In this document: positions 1 to 11,310 of the stretch, piece by piece | Numbering within the stretch: position 1 is the stretch's first letter | How the letters are laid out: the number at the start of each line of letters is the position of its first letter | Source: Zygnema cylindricum | Taxonomy: Eukaryota > Streptophyta > Zygnematophyceae > Zygnematales > Zygnemataceae | Assembly: GCA_037447655.1 (NCBI GenBank) | Contig: JBBHKE010000697.1 | Coordinates: forward strand, 1-64,000 | Direction: 5' to 3' | Length of the DNA: 64,000 nucleotides | Notes under the pieces: generated by a model | The model's input: only the letters and a program-made list of their open reading frames with translations | What the model was told of the DNA's origin: nothing | Databases searched by the model: none | Position numbers and translations under genes: made by a program

Positions 1-179
1 ACAATGGGGATGATATGATCACATTGTTGACCACTGCAAGACGTCTTTTAGGCTATGTGGAGATTAAACTGAAAGATGTGGTTGATAATCAGCGAATTCG
101 GGACGTGTACCAATTGAATCAAGCAAAGCAGGGACAAATATTGTTGGAAATGAGCTGGCTTCAACACAGAACTGGATAA
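1..179 (+). CDS. SYT: Synaptotagmin-like protein, C-terminal fragment (left copy, cut by window edge)
   Basis: The first 179 bases encode the last 58 residues of a C2 domain, ending with TAA at 177-179. The fragment reads in frame from base 3 and contains the motif LGYVEIKLKDVVDN, typical of the final strands of the second C2 domain in plant synaptotagmins. It is identical at protein level to the end of the complete gene on the minus strand at 36907-45211. The match continues about 300 bases into the 3' flank. The rest of this copy lies outside the window, so I cannot tell whether it is a whole gene or a duplicated tail. Confidence 0.85.
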   Translation, partial: NGDDMITLLTTARRLLGYVEIKLKDVVDNQRIRDVYQLNQAKQGQILLEMSWLQHRTG

Positions 180-480
180 TTATGTTTTTGACTTCTCAGA
201 CTATATGGGAATTAGGGCAGAATACGGCTGGGTTTGGATAGGTCAGTTTAGCGTCAGTATCTATTTGGGCGAGTAGTTTCAGGTTAATGTTCCAAAAGCA
301 GGAAGGACTAGGTAAATCCAATTCGTTGAGTTTTTCTCAACGAGTTGCATAAAATGAAATGTTTTTGTCTTTTTTTTGGCCTAATTTATGTGCTAGGAGA
401 TTTTTAGGGTTTGTGTGGTTTGCTGTGTATGTTGTGTTTGCTTGTTATTTCTTATTCTTCCTTGTTGTTTTAAAAGAGAA
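1..480 (+). repeat. Left arm of a 36-kb-spaced inverted duplication
   Basis: Positions 1-480 match the reverse complement of 36570-37085. Base 1 pairs with 37085 and the stop codon at 177-179 pairs with 36907-36909. The coding part looks identical and the 3' flank nearly so. One indel of about 30 bases near 410-430 and single-base changes are the main differences. Similarity stops after the AAAGAGAA at 473-480. The left limit is unknown because the window starts inside it. Confidence 0.9.
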
Positions 481-1089
481 GTTTGTGCATTTTGTAACGT
501 GACACGAAAAATAATGACACTCAAGTCAATTGTCATGTCCACTATAAAATTCTATAAAAAAAAACCCTAATTTTGACAGTAAAGTCAATTTCTGTGTCCA
601 TTTCTTTCATGTGTTATGCAGTGGAACTTATCAACCATTTGAAAATTACATTTCTTTTGTTCTCTTGGTTAGGAGAAAGAGTGTTTTCTTCCTATATGCA
701 TAATAAAAAAAAAAAAATGGCTGACTTTGTTTGTATTCTCCACTCAGTTTGAGAATTTGGCACATTAGGTTTACATGATGATGAGATATGGAAAATTGAA
801 CTTCAGACTGTGTTTGTGATGTAAAATGCATGATGTGTGTTTATGAACAGCTCAAAGATAGTTAGGGTGTCAAATTACAAAAGGCAATAATTCACAATTT
901 AAAGGAACTTCATGGTTTACAGTCTGGCGCTGATATAAAAACCCAGACATAAGAGATAAACCCTCGGTATAAGTGCCTCTGGCTTGCCGAACTTGCGTTG
1001 GAAACATGGTGCTTACTTTTCATGTGTAAAACTTACTGAGCTCATGGCCAAATGGACGACATTTCCATCTCATGTCTCACCCCACATCT

Positions 1090-1310
1090 AGTCTCATATC
1101 ATATCGTATTGTCTCGTCTTGTCTTGTCTCGTCTCGTCTTGTCTTGTCTCATCTTGTCTAGTCTCGTCTCGTCTAGTCTCGTCTCGTCTAGTCTCGTCTC
1201 GTCTAGTCTGGTCTCCCCTTGTCTAGTCTCGTTTTGTCTTGTCTCATCTCGTTCTGGTCTCGTTTTGTCTCGTTTCATCTTGTTTTCGTCTCGTCTCGAG
1301 GTCTAATCAA
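1090..1310. repeat. GTCTC/GTCTT pentanucleotide microsatellite
   Basis: About 220 bases are imperfect tandem copies of GTCTC, GTCTT and GTCTA. Open frames over it translate to low-complexity LVSS-type repeats and are not genes. Confidence 0.9.
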
Positions 1311-1529
1311 CGTCTCTCCTCTCGCCTCTCATCTCTCTCTCATCTCCATCTCACGCCCGAGCAGTGTTTACAAGACAGAGGTGGAGCATATAGGACAAAG
1401 CACAAACTGTATATTCTTGTTCTTCTTCGGTGCGGGCGAGAAGCCCAAAAAAAAAAAAAATCTCCATAAGGGCAGATTTAGTATTTTGTATCGAGAGCCA
1501 CTTGCCTATGTTCGATATGTGCCTTTCTT

Positions 1530-1805
1530 TACCTACCGATAATCGATATATAGTCCCGATATATCGAGAAGACTAATGTTGAGATAAAATTGCGATGTAT
1601 CGTGATAAGTTATCGGGTAGATAACTCGCGACATCTCTTTACGTTGGGCTGCCAAAAAAATTCAAAAGCATACTACAGCTGTATGGAACCCCACCTCCCA
1701 CCAAATATATCGTGATAGTTTTTGTTGGTCCCCGAGCGATACATCGGACCCTCTGAGCTCTGACCATTCGATATTATATCGAATATCGAATTCATCGTGA
1801 TAAAT
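1530..1805. repeat. Dispersed CGATATATCG-rich repeat (copy 1)
   Basis: The segment contains several self-complementary CGATATATCG-like words and a phrase (GGTCCCCGAGCGATACATCGG) close to one near 43.05 kb. The two sites look like copies of one short dispersed repeat, probably a degraded MITE. Ends and target-site duplication are not resolved. Confidence 0.4.
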
Positions 1806-3393
1806 ATGAGACATGCTGAATCCCGGATAGTACTGAAATCCATCAAAACGGTTTGCAAAGAGAAGCTGGAAGAACCAAAGCTAGAGACGGTTTTCCACCT
1901 GAGAGAGGTACAAGGAGACTTTGAAGAGGCGTATAAGGTGTACTCTTGATAAAAGGACCGAGAAGGTTTTTCTGAAAGAGACGAGAACATCTCTCAAAGC
2001 CACTAGATTTGATAAGAAAGGGGAAAGTGAGGAGGAAAGTGAAGCGGTGTTAGCCCATAGCTGTTTAACTTAACTTGGGAAGATCACACTAGCCCGTGGT
2101 CGCACAATTGTCTTTAAAAGATGATGTAAAGAAATAACTCTCTACTCTGCTCTCTATTTATGTGATGGTGTGCCTCTTTACAATGGAATGTGTGTATTCG
2201 TGGTCCAATGTTATGCTGTCACGTGTGTACTTTCAGCCGTTAGTGGCCTGTCACCACTTTGTCCGTTTCCGTACATCATGTATTTCATGTAATCGTCGTT
2301 AGATTCCGTATGTGACAATTCTTCTTTCCGTACAATACAGTCGATTCAATTTTCCATGTACCAATATCGGTTGAGATCGTATAAATCCAACAATTTACCT
2401 CCAATTGCAAAATTGATAGATTTTATTTTGATTCTTTTCCATTTCGGATGCAAACTTGTGCTGTTATTTCTTGCAGGTTTTCTTCATATAAAGAATGTAT
2501 TATAATCAGACAAACAAGAACGATGACGATTTTGAATTTTTATCCTCTCTACTATGTTCCCTAAAGGCACTTAGGCTTTGTTGAAGAACTAGAGACAAAC
2601 TATACATTCTAAACCTGATCATAGACATTACAATTGGAACAATTATACAAAGTCAGTTCCGTGAAGAATCAAATCAGTCCTTAAGTAAAAGTGTTTTCCT
2701 GACAAAAAAAAAAAAACGGTAAAAGCAGCATTTCACATGCCCAACTGAACACGATATCCATGAGGAACAGTGCATTTTGTATCTAATAGTTATGGGGAAA
2801 AAATATATATTAACCTCTGCAAATTGAAAAGTCACTGGTTTGTTGCAAGCAGTGGAAGACCACAAATTTCATAAGGGCTATTCAGTGGGAATTTATTACC
2901 ACAAAACACAATTTTCAACCATCAGAACTGTCCAGATTTTTATGTGACGCCCTGCAATGTATTTCGGTTAGTGCTTTGGGTAGTGAAAAAAAGATTTCAG
3001 ATAAACTCGACAGACCTGGCATCGGGCGAAAACAATTTACATGTGACCATTGGGAAAACTCCAGCGTCCAACTTCAGAAAAGAAGAGCAATGGTGTCAGG
3101 AAAACATTAAAACAAAAAAACAACTCATCCAGAGGCAATGGAAAAAGAAAACGATCCAATTTGTGGAAGATTGGAGTAACAATGATAAAAAACTTGTCAG
3201 CAGATTGTAAGGAACTGTACCAGAGGCCAAATCTTTATTGATCCTCATTTCTTCTAATCTGGTTTGATTTCATAACTACAACAAACACTAACAACCAAAC
3301 TAAGTTTTATCTACAACGTCCTATCCTAATGTTGAGGTATCATGAGCTTCTATAGCCATCAAATATCTACAAAAAAGGCCCAAAAGATGCCTC

Positions 3394-5136
3394 CTATTGG
3401 CCCGGCACGAATGCGGTGGCATAGGCCCAGGCATTGTTGGTGGCAGGGTCAGCAAGGTGGTCCGACAAGTTCTGGAGGGGAGACTTTCCAGTGACAATGG
3501 CCTGGACGAAGAATCCGAACATGGAGAACATGGCAAGTCGCCCATTCTTCAGCTCCTTCACCTTGAGCTCAGCAAAGGTCTCGGGGTCGTCAGCCAAGCC
3601 CAAAGGATCGAAGCTTCCTCCAGGGTACAGTGGGTCGGTGACCTCTCCCAGGGGTCCGCCAGCCACACGGTATCCCTCAATGGCTCCCATGAGCACCACC
3701 TGTGTTCCAAGGATGGCGAGAATGCTCTGTGCGTGGATCAGGCTGGGGTTGCCCAAGTAGTCAAGTCCACCGTCAGCAAAGATCTGGGCACCGGCCTTGA
3801 ACCACACAGCCTCACCGAACTTCACTCCGCTGTTGGAGAGGAGCTCGGGGGTCAGGCAGCCCAAAGCGCCAAGCATGGCCCATCGGGCATGGATCACCTG
3901 GAACACAAACATAGTTGCGACAATGTAGCATGAGAACTGAACAACAAGTATCAAGAGAGACACGAACATATCTAAAAGGCATCTACATTTTGAAAAAAGT
4001 ATAGCATGACAGTTATAAATTCATTATGTTGATGTTATAAAGAGGTAAAAAGCATCTTCACCACACAGAAGCCTGTAAAATTGTCAAAGTACACTGGCAA
4101 AAGATGGCTACAAAATTCCAGAGACATAAACACGTCAACAAATATTCTAGAAAATATTCATTTACGTATATTCATTTGCCATAAGCATCAGTCACAAAAA
4201 AAAGATGAAATGGCATGCCATTCTCAACAACGCACAGCTAATCAAATATAAAACACTGCGGTCACTCACACTTGCAAAAAAACTTAGATGCACAAAGTCA
4301 GCAGATCAGTGAAGCTATGGATGCTTGCATGTAAAATGATCTTTGGTTGTTAGCTCATAGTGGAACAAGAAACAAAATCTACTTACTGTACTGTGTAATG
4401 TCAATTCTATAAGGTCGTGTTAAAAGAAGTTGCTTTGCCACTAGCAACAGGAGACACTGATACAATCACATACATTTTACTGTCCTGGCATGTTCTCATG
4501 CCATCAAGTCACTGGGTTTAAATTTTTGATTTTTTTTTTCTCTTTTTTCTTTGAGCTGTAAATTTTCTAAATATTTTGGTCGCATTTGGCTTGGGTTAAG
4601 CAAGGAAAATAGAGTACATAAGCAAACGGCATTACACGACAAACATAGACAGCAGTAAATTAAACCATATGAGAAACTACTGCATCAAGCTACACACTCT
4701 TACCAGGCACTGTACTTGAAATAACAGACAAATCGCATGAAGAACAGAGCATGAAAAACAAAAAAAAGCAGTCAGAAGCAGTCAAAACAAAAAAAAAGTC
4801 ATCCAGCAGCTCATGAAAAATTGTGTTTGCAGGCTTCTCAATAGTCACCTCAAGCTCTCGGTTCTTGGCAAAGCTCTCGGGATCAGCAGAGAGGCCAGCA
4901 GTGTCCCAGCCATAGTCTCCAGGGAACTCGCCAGTGAGGTAGGAGGGAGGATCTCCGGAAAGAGGGCCCAGGAACAGAGGGCGGTCAGCGCCATACCAGA
5001 TGGACTCTGAGGCCTTCACAGCCGTCTTGCGCATCACAACACGGGCTTCGCCATGGCCGACCTGTCGGGCAAGCTCAGAAGTATGTCCTGCAAAAGTGGA
5101 GGGTGCAAGGGCAGGGGACGCAACGAGAGCGGCCAT
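3394..5136 (-). CDS. LHCB: LHCB-1: LHCII chlorophyll a/b-binding protein (type RKT)
   Basis: This encodes a 263-residue major light-harvesting protein of photosystem II, which binds chlorophylls a and b and xanthophylls in the thylakoid membrane. Exon 1 is 4849-5136 and exon 2 is 3394-3897, with a 951-base phase-0 GT-AG intron placed just before VIHARWAML. Residues 1-35 look like a chloroplast transit peptide ([18 protein letters not shown]). RKT at 36-38 is the expected mature N-terminus with a phosphorylatable Thr, and WYGADR at 47-52 is the trimerisation motif, with Ala where Pro is usual. Chlorophyll-ligand positions are present: E96/H99/R101 in helix 1, Q162 and E170 in helix 2, E211/N214/R216 and Q228 in helix 3, H243 near the end. 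It is divergent from LHCB-2 across 506 bases. Intron and promoter are of the kind seen in LHCB-6. Confidence 0.95.
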
Positions 5137-5642
5137 GGTATGAGAAAGGAGGTAAGATGAAAAGCTTGTTTAGCAAAAAAGATTGCCAAGAATTGACAGT
5201 AGAGAATTCAGGCAATGGTTGAAATTTATGTAAAAAACTACTGTACTGTACTTGGTTTTTATATATGTGGTGGATGTCATCCGTACGAATGCTAATCTAA
5301 AGCCAGAACGAAGTTCGATACACGTGTAAAGAGGAAGATCCGTTTTGGTCCTACAAATCCGAAGCTGCCATTGGATGAGAGATTCGGTCTGCCTCCAACG
5401 AAGCCATTTCCCGTGATGAAATTTCAAACCGCAGCAATCGTCCAATCCTGTCGCTCCAACCGGATTTTCACTTTTTGTCTCATTTTCGCAATCCGTGTCT
5501 GAAATCACTGAATAGTGTTAAGCTTCATCATATATAAATGCTCCGGAACTCTGGCTAGTTCAATATTTTTCCTTCTTAAAAACAAAAAGCTTAACTTGTT
5601 TCAAAGCTCTCCCATCCTCCACACCTTCGCTTGCCGTTCACT
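5137..5642. promoter_or_regulatory. Shared bidirectional promoter of LHCB-1 and LHCB-2
   Basis: The 506 bases separate two opposed start codons. TATA-like boxes lie near each end: about 5257-5265 read on the minus strand for LHCB-1, and 5531-5538 on the plus strand for LHCB-2. The LHCB-1 side carries a module of about 200 bases shared with LHCB-4, -6 and -8: paired CCAAT/GGATTGG boxes, a G-box CACGTG at 5321-5326, and a GTACGGATGACATCCACC element just upstream of TATA. The LHCB-2 TATA context (ATATATAAATGCTCCGGAAC) recurs before LHCB-5. Light regulation is expected for the family but not shown by sequence. Confidence 0.8.
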
Positions 5643-7198
5643 ATGGCCGCTCTCGTCGCCTCTCCCGCCCTTGCACCCTCCACTTTTGCAGGACAGAATT
5701 CTGAGCTTGCCCGACAGGTCGGCCATGGCGAAGCCCGTGTCGTGATGCGCAAGACGGCTGTGAAGGCCTCAGAGTCCATCTGGTATGGCGCTGACCGCCC
5801 TCTGTTCCTGGGCCCTCTTTCCGGAGATCCTCCCTCCTACCTCACTGGCGAGTTCCCTGGAGACTATGGCTGGGACACTGCTGGACTCTCTGCCGATCCT
5901 GAGAGCTTTGCCAAGAACCGTGAGCTTGAGGTAAAGTCTCAGAGAAGTTTTTTTTTTTTCCTTCTGACGAATTACTATATGTTTTGTTGTGCACCTTTGT
6001 CGACGATTAACAGCAGTTAGGTGTTTACTATTTTTCTTGCAAAGGTTGTAGTAAACTGTGCTCTTTATAACTCTGCAGATTTGAGTGTTCTATATCTTGC
6101 AATGAACTCGGGATGATAATAAAAGTCTTCTCATGCTGCATGATCCGACAAGCTCCTTTCATCAGCTGGAAAGCTACCGTCAATGCAGCACAATAACTTA
6201 AATTGCAGTCATTTGTAGCATATGAATTATTTTGTGTACTAGTGTTCCTCTCTTCTTAAATGATTCCTCTTTCTTGAGTTACTGACTTATGTAATAGTTC
6301 GAAGTATCTAGACGTTGTTGACACTAAAATGTAAGATCAAGTGTAATTTTTCTCTGTTCAAGTTTACTGTGGCTTTCATGAATTTTTCCCATGTGCATGT
6401 TTTTTGACTTTCTAAGAGTGCTTGCTTTTCTAAAAAAGCAATGTTTCTTGGGAATTCAAGACGCACTTCATGCCATGTAGGCTGGCAGATTCGATTTAAT
6501 TACAGATTTTCCTGGATAGTTCTACATTAGCTTGAGAGTTCATGCTTTAAAAAAAAATGCTGCATTGCCTGCTGATTTACTGGAACCTACAATGTCACAT
6601 CTTTAGCCTGACAGAAAGTTTCATTCAGTTTGCATCTCTCTGATGCAAATTATTCCATTCTCATGCTTGTGTTGAGCTAATGTGTCTTATCCAGGTGATC
6701 CATGCCCGATGGGCCATGCTCGGCGCTTTGGGCTGCCTGACCCCCGAGCTCCTCTCCAACAGCGGAGTGAAGTTCGGTGAGGCTGTGTGGTTCAAGGCCG
6801 GTGCTCAGATCTTCGCTGACGGTGGACTTGACTACTTGGGCAACCCCAGCCTGATCCACGCACAGAGCATTCTCGCCATCCTTGGAACACAGGTGGTGCT
6901 CATGGGAGCCATTGAGGGATACCGTGTGGCCGGCGGACCCCTGGGAGAGGTCACCGACCCACTGTACCCTGGAGGAAGCTTCGATCCTTTGGGCTTGGCT
7001 GACGACCCCGAGACCTTCGCTGAGCTCAAGGTGAAGGAGCTGAAGAATGGGCGACTTGCCATGTTCTCCATGTTCGGATTCTTTGTCCAGGCCATTGTCA
7101 CCGGAAAGTCTCCCCTCCAGAACTTGTCTGACCACCTTGCTGACCCTGGCACCAACAATGCCTGGGCCTATGCCACCGCATTCGTGCCGGGCCAATAG
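5643..7198 (+). CDS. LHCB: LHCB-2: LHCII chlorophyll a/b-binding protein (type RKT)
   Basis: Exon 1 is 5643-5930 and exon 2 is 6695-7198, joined across a 764-base phase-0 intron, giving 263 residues. The start is the first ATG, preceding [16 protein letters not shown]. In-frame codons upstream are not ATG. All core LHCII positions are kept: RKT 36-38, WYGADR 47-52, H99, E170, N214, Q228, H243. Individual changes are AGQN in the transit peptide and DPGTNN instead of DPATNN near the C-terminus. The intron differs from those of LHCB-1, -4 and -6 but matches that of LHCB-5, including the donor context GTAAAGTCTCAGA. It is divergent with LHCB-1 and convergent with LHCB-3. Confidence 0.95.
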
Positions 7199-9497
7199 GA
7201 AGCCTCCTTTTCAGCATTGTAGATATGTTCTACTAGCCTAGGAATTTACAATGTAGGTTAAATGGATAGGTTTTAGGTTGTTAATATTTATTTTAGTGAG
7301 AAAGCTTGAGAACGCAGTTTTTGTTGCAGCAACTTTGCAGCAATTTTCATGTCACTGTATGTATTACCTTAAAGTCTTCAATGCAATGCTTGTCAACCGA
7401 AGGTTTACCAAAGAAATTTGTGTGGCTGATGAGTTTTTTTTGGATGTATACTTCAGAGATTTTGCTGTAACTTTTGCATTTTCATTATTCTCTTGGATTT
7501 AAAACAGAGTTTCCCAACAGAGTCACTTCTTGGAATAGGAGAGTATTCCTTTGTCCTTCTTCGATTGTGCCAGCAGTCATCAACCACAAACATCAGACCT
7601 GTTAGCATGATATAGTGTGCATTGTACACCTCCTGCAATACTGTAAACTGAGACAGTGAAATTGCCTGAGGAGATGGGCAAAGGACGCTCTAAAACTTGT
7701 ATGAAAAGAATGGAAAATTGATCAGAAATAACACACTAAGTATTCCTGTGAAAATACTCTTATCTAAAATATCTAAAGTATAAGTAGGCACCGAAAATGG
7801 GCACTATATAAATATAAATACATCTGCTATCTGGATGTCAATAAGTAGCATGCACGTTATTTCTTGTCAAAAAGTCATGACTGCTGCTTGGGAAGACAGG
7901 AAAACGTCATAGCGCCATGAAGTTATTATGAATATAAGCTTCTAGTGTATTCAGAATGAAGGATAGAGAAATTTCTCTTTGTAGAATTTATTGTCATGGC
8001 GGTGGTATTGGTGAAATATAGAGATTGACAGAATTGTCATGATGCATGCACAGAAATGGTTGCCACTTTGCAGCCTCCGTAAAATCATAACATTTAATAG
8101 TTGAATTTAACAAGCCAAACAGGAATCGAGTCGAAACAATGAAAATAACATTTCTGCTGTCAAGTCACAGACTATCATGCACCAGTTATAACTGCACTGG
8201 CATGTGGTTCAAAATGTGCTGCAACTCTTGCTCGAAACGTATTAAAAAGGCAGAAAACCATGACTGCCATTATGGACAACAAAATAATAGAAAACAAACC
8301 AATAATGTCAGGAAAAATTGGCTCTGCCGACCTACCTCACCAAGAATTTTGTTATGTACCATAAATCTCATACGAGCTGTCGCTTGAAACAGCTATGATA
8401 CTTAAAACAGGACCATGTTGCTTGAGAAAGTCAACACATCAGCTACCTAGAAACCGAAATCCCATTCCTCAGTAATCAATCGCATTCACATAAAGTGACA
8501 GATTGCACCACTGGAAGTACATTTCAGAAAGAGACATCACAGTTGCTTTCTCCAACCTTCATGAAAATAAATGTCAGCGAAAGCTATAATATTTCATTTT
8601 AGCTCAAAATTTCTTATCCTAGAACGGTGCTCCATAATTACATTGCCTAAAGGATGCTTTCTATTGGACTGGGCACAAATTTTGTGGCACTGTTGATTCC
8701 AGGGTCAGCACTGTCGCCGGATTTAAATATCATAGGAAACCCTTTTGAAACGTAAAACTAAAAAACGAAGACATTGTTTGACAGAGCAGTTATGTCTCAA
8801 CCTATTGCCAAATACTGGACACTGTTCTGAACTGAGGTCATAGCAAAAACTATCACAAGGGATTTTTCTGTCACAAATAAAATAATTAACCATCACAAAA
8901 TTGGTATGACCATAAATTGATGTTGGAAAATCTAATCACAATGTCATATATCTACTTCCACTGACATGACATAAAACGTCGGGCCATCAGTAGTAACTTT
9001 ATTACAAAGATCAATTGTTACCTACACAAGGAAAACGACTAAAAATATCATGTATGGTGCAGGAGAAAGTAAGAAAAGACATGCACATCATAAATAGAGG
9101 CATACCTGATATGACATCACAGAATGACATTGACTAGTCATAATCTAAAGAACATTCAGTAGAAAAACATTAAGCTAATGAGATGTGAAGATCAATATAA
9201 TGGAATCGAAAAGGTTTCTACAATGAGAAAAAACGACATCAACTACAAGATGGAAAATTCATTAATGAATCTGCCCGCATTGCAGTCAGGAATCGATTAT
9301 TAAAAAAGTATACAGCCAGATAGCGACATGAAATATGCTGCAAAATTGCTGCAACAAAAACTGCGTTCTCTAGCATTCAGACAAGAATAAATAAGAACCT
9401 AAAACCTATCAATTTAACCTAATAACCTAAAACCTATCAATTTAACCTATATTCCTAAGCTAGTAGAACCTATCTACAATGCCTAAAAGGAGGCTTC
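7199..9497. other. Convergent spacer between LHCB-2 and LHCB-3
   Basis: No intact gene is seen. The left end is the LHCB-2 3'UTR and the right end is the LHCB-3 3'UTR. These are homologous, so the spacer's two ends form an imperfect inverted repeat of about 170 bases. Most of it is a diverged direct copy of the spacer at 14117-16323, for example around 7910-7990 and 14940-15020. It contains an LHCB 3'-end relic (8661-8710). A 28-base segment is duplicated in tandem near 9393-9448. Confidence 0.75.
8661..8710 (-). pseudogene. LHCB exon-2 3'-end relic
   Basis: About 50 bases resemble the last codons of LHCB exon 2 read on the minus strand. CTATTGG, GGGCAC and AGGGTCAGCA align with the stop, PGQ and ADP codons, with decay in between. 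The bases before it (TGCCTAAAGGATGCTT) match the start of the LHCB 3'UTR. Nothing upstream in the gene sense is recognisable. A similar relic sits at the same place in the paralogous spacer at 15738-15790, so it predates the duplication of this spacer. Confidence 0.6.
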
Positions 9498-11310
9498 CTA
9501 TTGGCCCGGCACGAATGCGGTGGCATAGGCCCAGGCATTGTTGGTGGCAGGGTCAGCAAGGTGGTCAGACAAGTTCTGGAGGGGAGACTTTCCGGTGACG
9601 ATGGCCTGGACGAAGAATCCGAACATGGAGAACATGGCAAGTCGCCCATTCTTCAGCTCCTTCACCTTGAGCTCAGCGAAGGTCTCGGGGTCATCGGCCA
9701 AGCCCAAGGGATCGAAGTTGCCTCCCGGGTACAGCGGGTCCTCTACCTCTCCCAGAGGACCACCGGATACACGGTATCCCTCAATGGCTCCCATGAGCAC
9801 CACCTGTGTTCCGAGGATGGCGAGAATGCTCTGTGCGTGATCAGGCTGGGGTTGCCCAAGTAGTCAAGTCCACCGTCAGCGAAGATCTGAGCACCGGCCT
9901 TGAACCACACAGCCTCACCAAACTTCACTCCGCTGTTGGAGAGGAGCTCAGGGGTCAGGCAGCCCAAAGCGCCGAGCATGGCCCATCGGGCATGGATCAC
10001 CTGGAACACAAACATAGTTGCAACAACATAGCGTGAGAATTGAAGAACAAGTATTAAGAGAGATTCAGACAAAATTAACAGCGGAAATGGCATTTACACT
10101 ATCGGATACATATAGATTGTGAAAAGAATTCAGCATGAAAGTTAATAGATGACTAGATGAATGAAGCTATTAGAGGTAAAAAGCGTCCTCCCTTTAAAAT
10201 GGGCGCCCCTTCTCTCAAATATGCTATAAGATCTACAAATTAAATTCCCCCAATATGTCCACAATTTCTCTTCAAAATTCATAAGATAAAATGACAAAAA
10301 TCCTAGACAAATAGGATCACAAAAATGGGAAAAAAAAACATAAAAAATTGACTGCAAACAAGTGCGAACATGATCAATCACAATAATGCACACACTTTCA
10401 GATGCGATGAAACTCGATGGCACAAAGCACCAGAGAGAAAAATTCATTTAGACTCAGGAAAGTTTACAGCAGCATTTAGATATACAAGTTACGGATGCTT
10501 GAATGTAAACTTATTTTTGGTTGTTAGCTGATCGTCCAACAAAGGATAATGAGGCACCAGATAACACTGACTGTAAGCTGTCAATCTGCATTAGGTGAAA
10601 GAGTTCAACATTTGTGTAGACCAAGAACAAGGAATTGCGCACATGCCCAAGAGACACTGATAGAACTGAATACGTTATACTGTCGAGACTAAGAGCTTTG
10701 GCAGTTTGACATGCCATCAAGTCACTAATAGCATTTATTTGGCAGCAAACTGCTGCTCTGAGCTGTAAGTTACCTGAACATTTCAGACGCATTTGGCCTA
10801 GTATAAGGCATTACAAACACTTAATGTGACAGAAATATAATTACAGACAGGCATATAACGTGCAGTGGAATAAACCAGAAAACAAATTGCTGCATCAAAC
10901 AACATACTCTATCAGGCTGCCGGAGACTGGACTAGAAATAACAGACAAAACTGGCTTTGCGCGCAGAGCAGCAGAAATATTAAAAGACAAAAAAACACGC
11001 TCAGGAGCTCGTTCAGCTGTACCTCAAGCTCACGGTTCTTGGCAAAGCTCTCGGGATCAGCAGAGAGGCCAGCAGTGTCCCAGCCATAGTCTCCAGGGAA
11101 CTCGCCAGTGAGGTAGGAGGGAGGATCTCCGGAAAGAGGGCCCAGGAACAGAGGGCGGTCAGCGCCATACCATATGGACTCTGAGGCCTTCACAGCCGTC
11201 TTGCGCATCACGACACGGGCTTCGCCATGGCCGACTTGGCGAGCGAGCTCGGATGTCTTTCCGGCGAAAGTGGAGGGTGCAAGGGCGGGAGAGGCGACGA
11301 GAGCGGCCAT
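9498..11310 (-). pseudogene. LHCB: LHCB-3: LHCII gene with a one-base frameshift in exon 2
   Basis: Exon 1 (11023-11310) is intact and encodes the 96-residue transit peptide and N-terminal part, with RKT and WYGADR. Exon 2 (9498-10000) is 503 bases, where all other copies have 504. One G is missing near 9840, at the codons for LIHAQS (GCGTGATCAGG here, GCGTGGATCAGG elsewhere). Translation shifts frame after NPSLI and would end early, losing helices 2 and 3. The frame is otherwise complete to the normal TAG, so the loss is recent or a sequence error. The middle of exon 2 encodes [13 protein letters not shown] and GGNFDPLG as in LHCB-10/11, while the rest is of the LHCB-1 type. The intron is 1022 bases. 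Confidence 0.85.

Larger units (their letters stand above)
480..3393. other. Spacer between left inverted arm and LHCB-1
   Basis: No gene is supported here. It holds a pentanucleotide repeat (about 1090-1310) and a stretch rich in CGATATATCG-type motifs (about 1530-1800) that resembles the one at 42.7-43.1 kb. The remainder is AT-rich and shows only short chance open frames. The last few hundred bases next to 3394 should contain the LHCB-1 3'UTR and polyadenylation site. Confidence 0.6.

Noticed and set aside
2048-2392. Possible solo LTR (TGTTGGATTT...GCTAACA on the minus strand)
   Set aside because: TG..CA ends are present, but the flanking 5-mers (AGCGG and ATTTA) do not match and no second copy occurs in the window.
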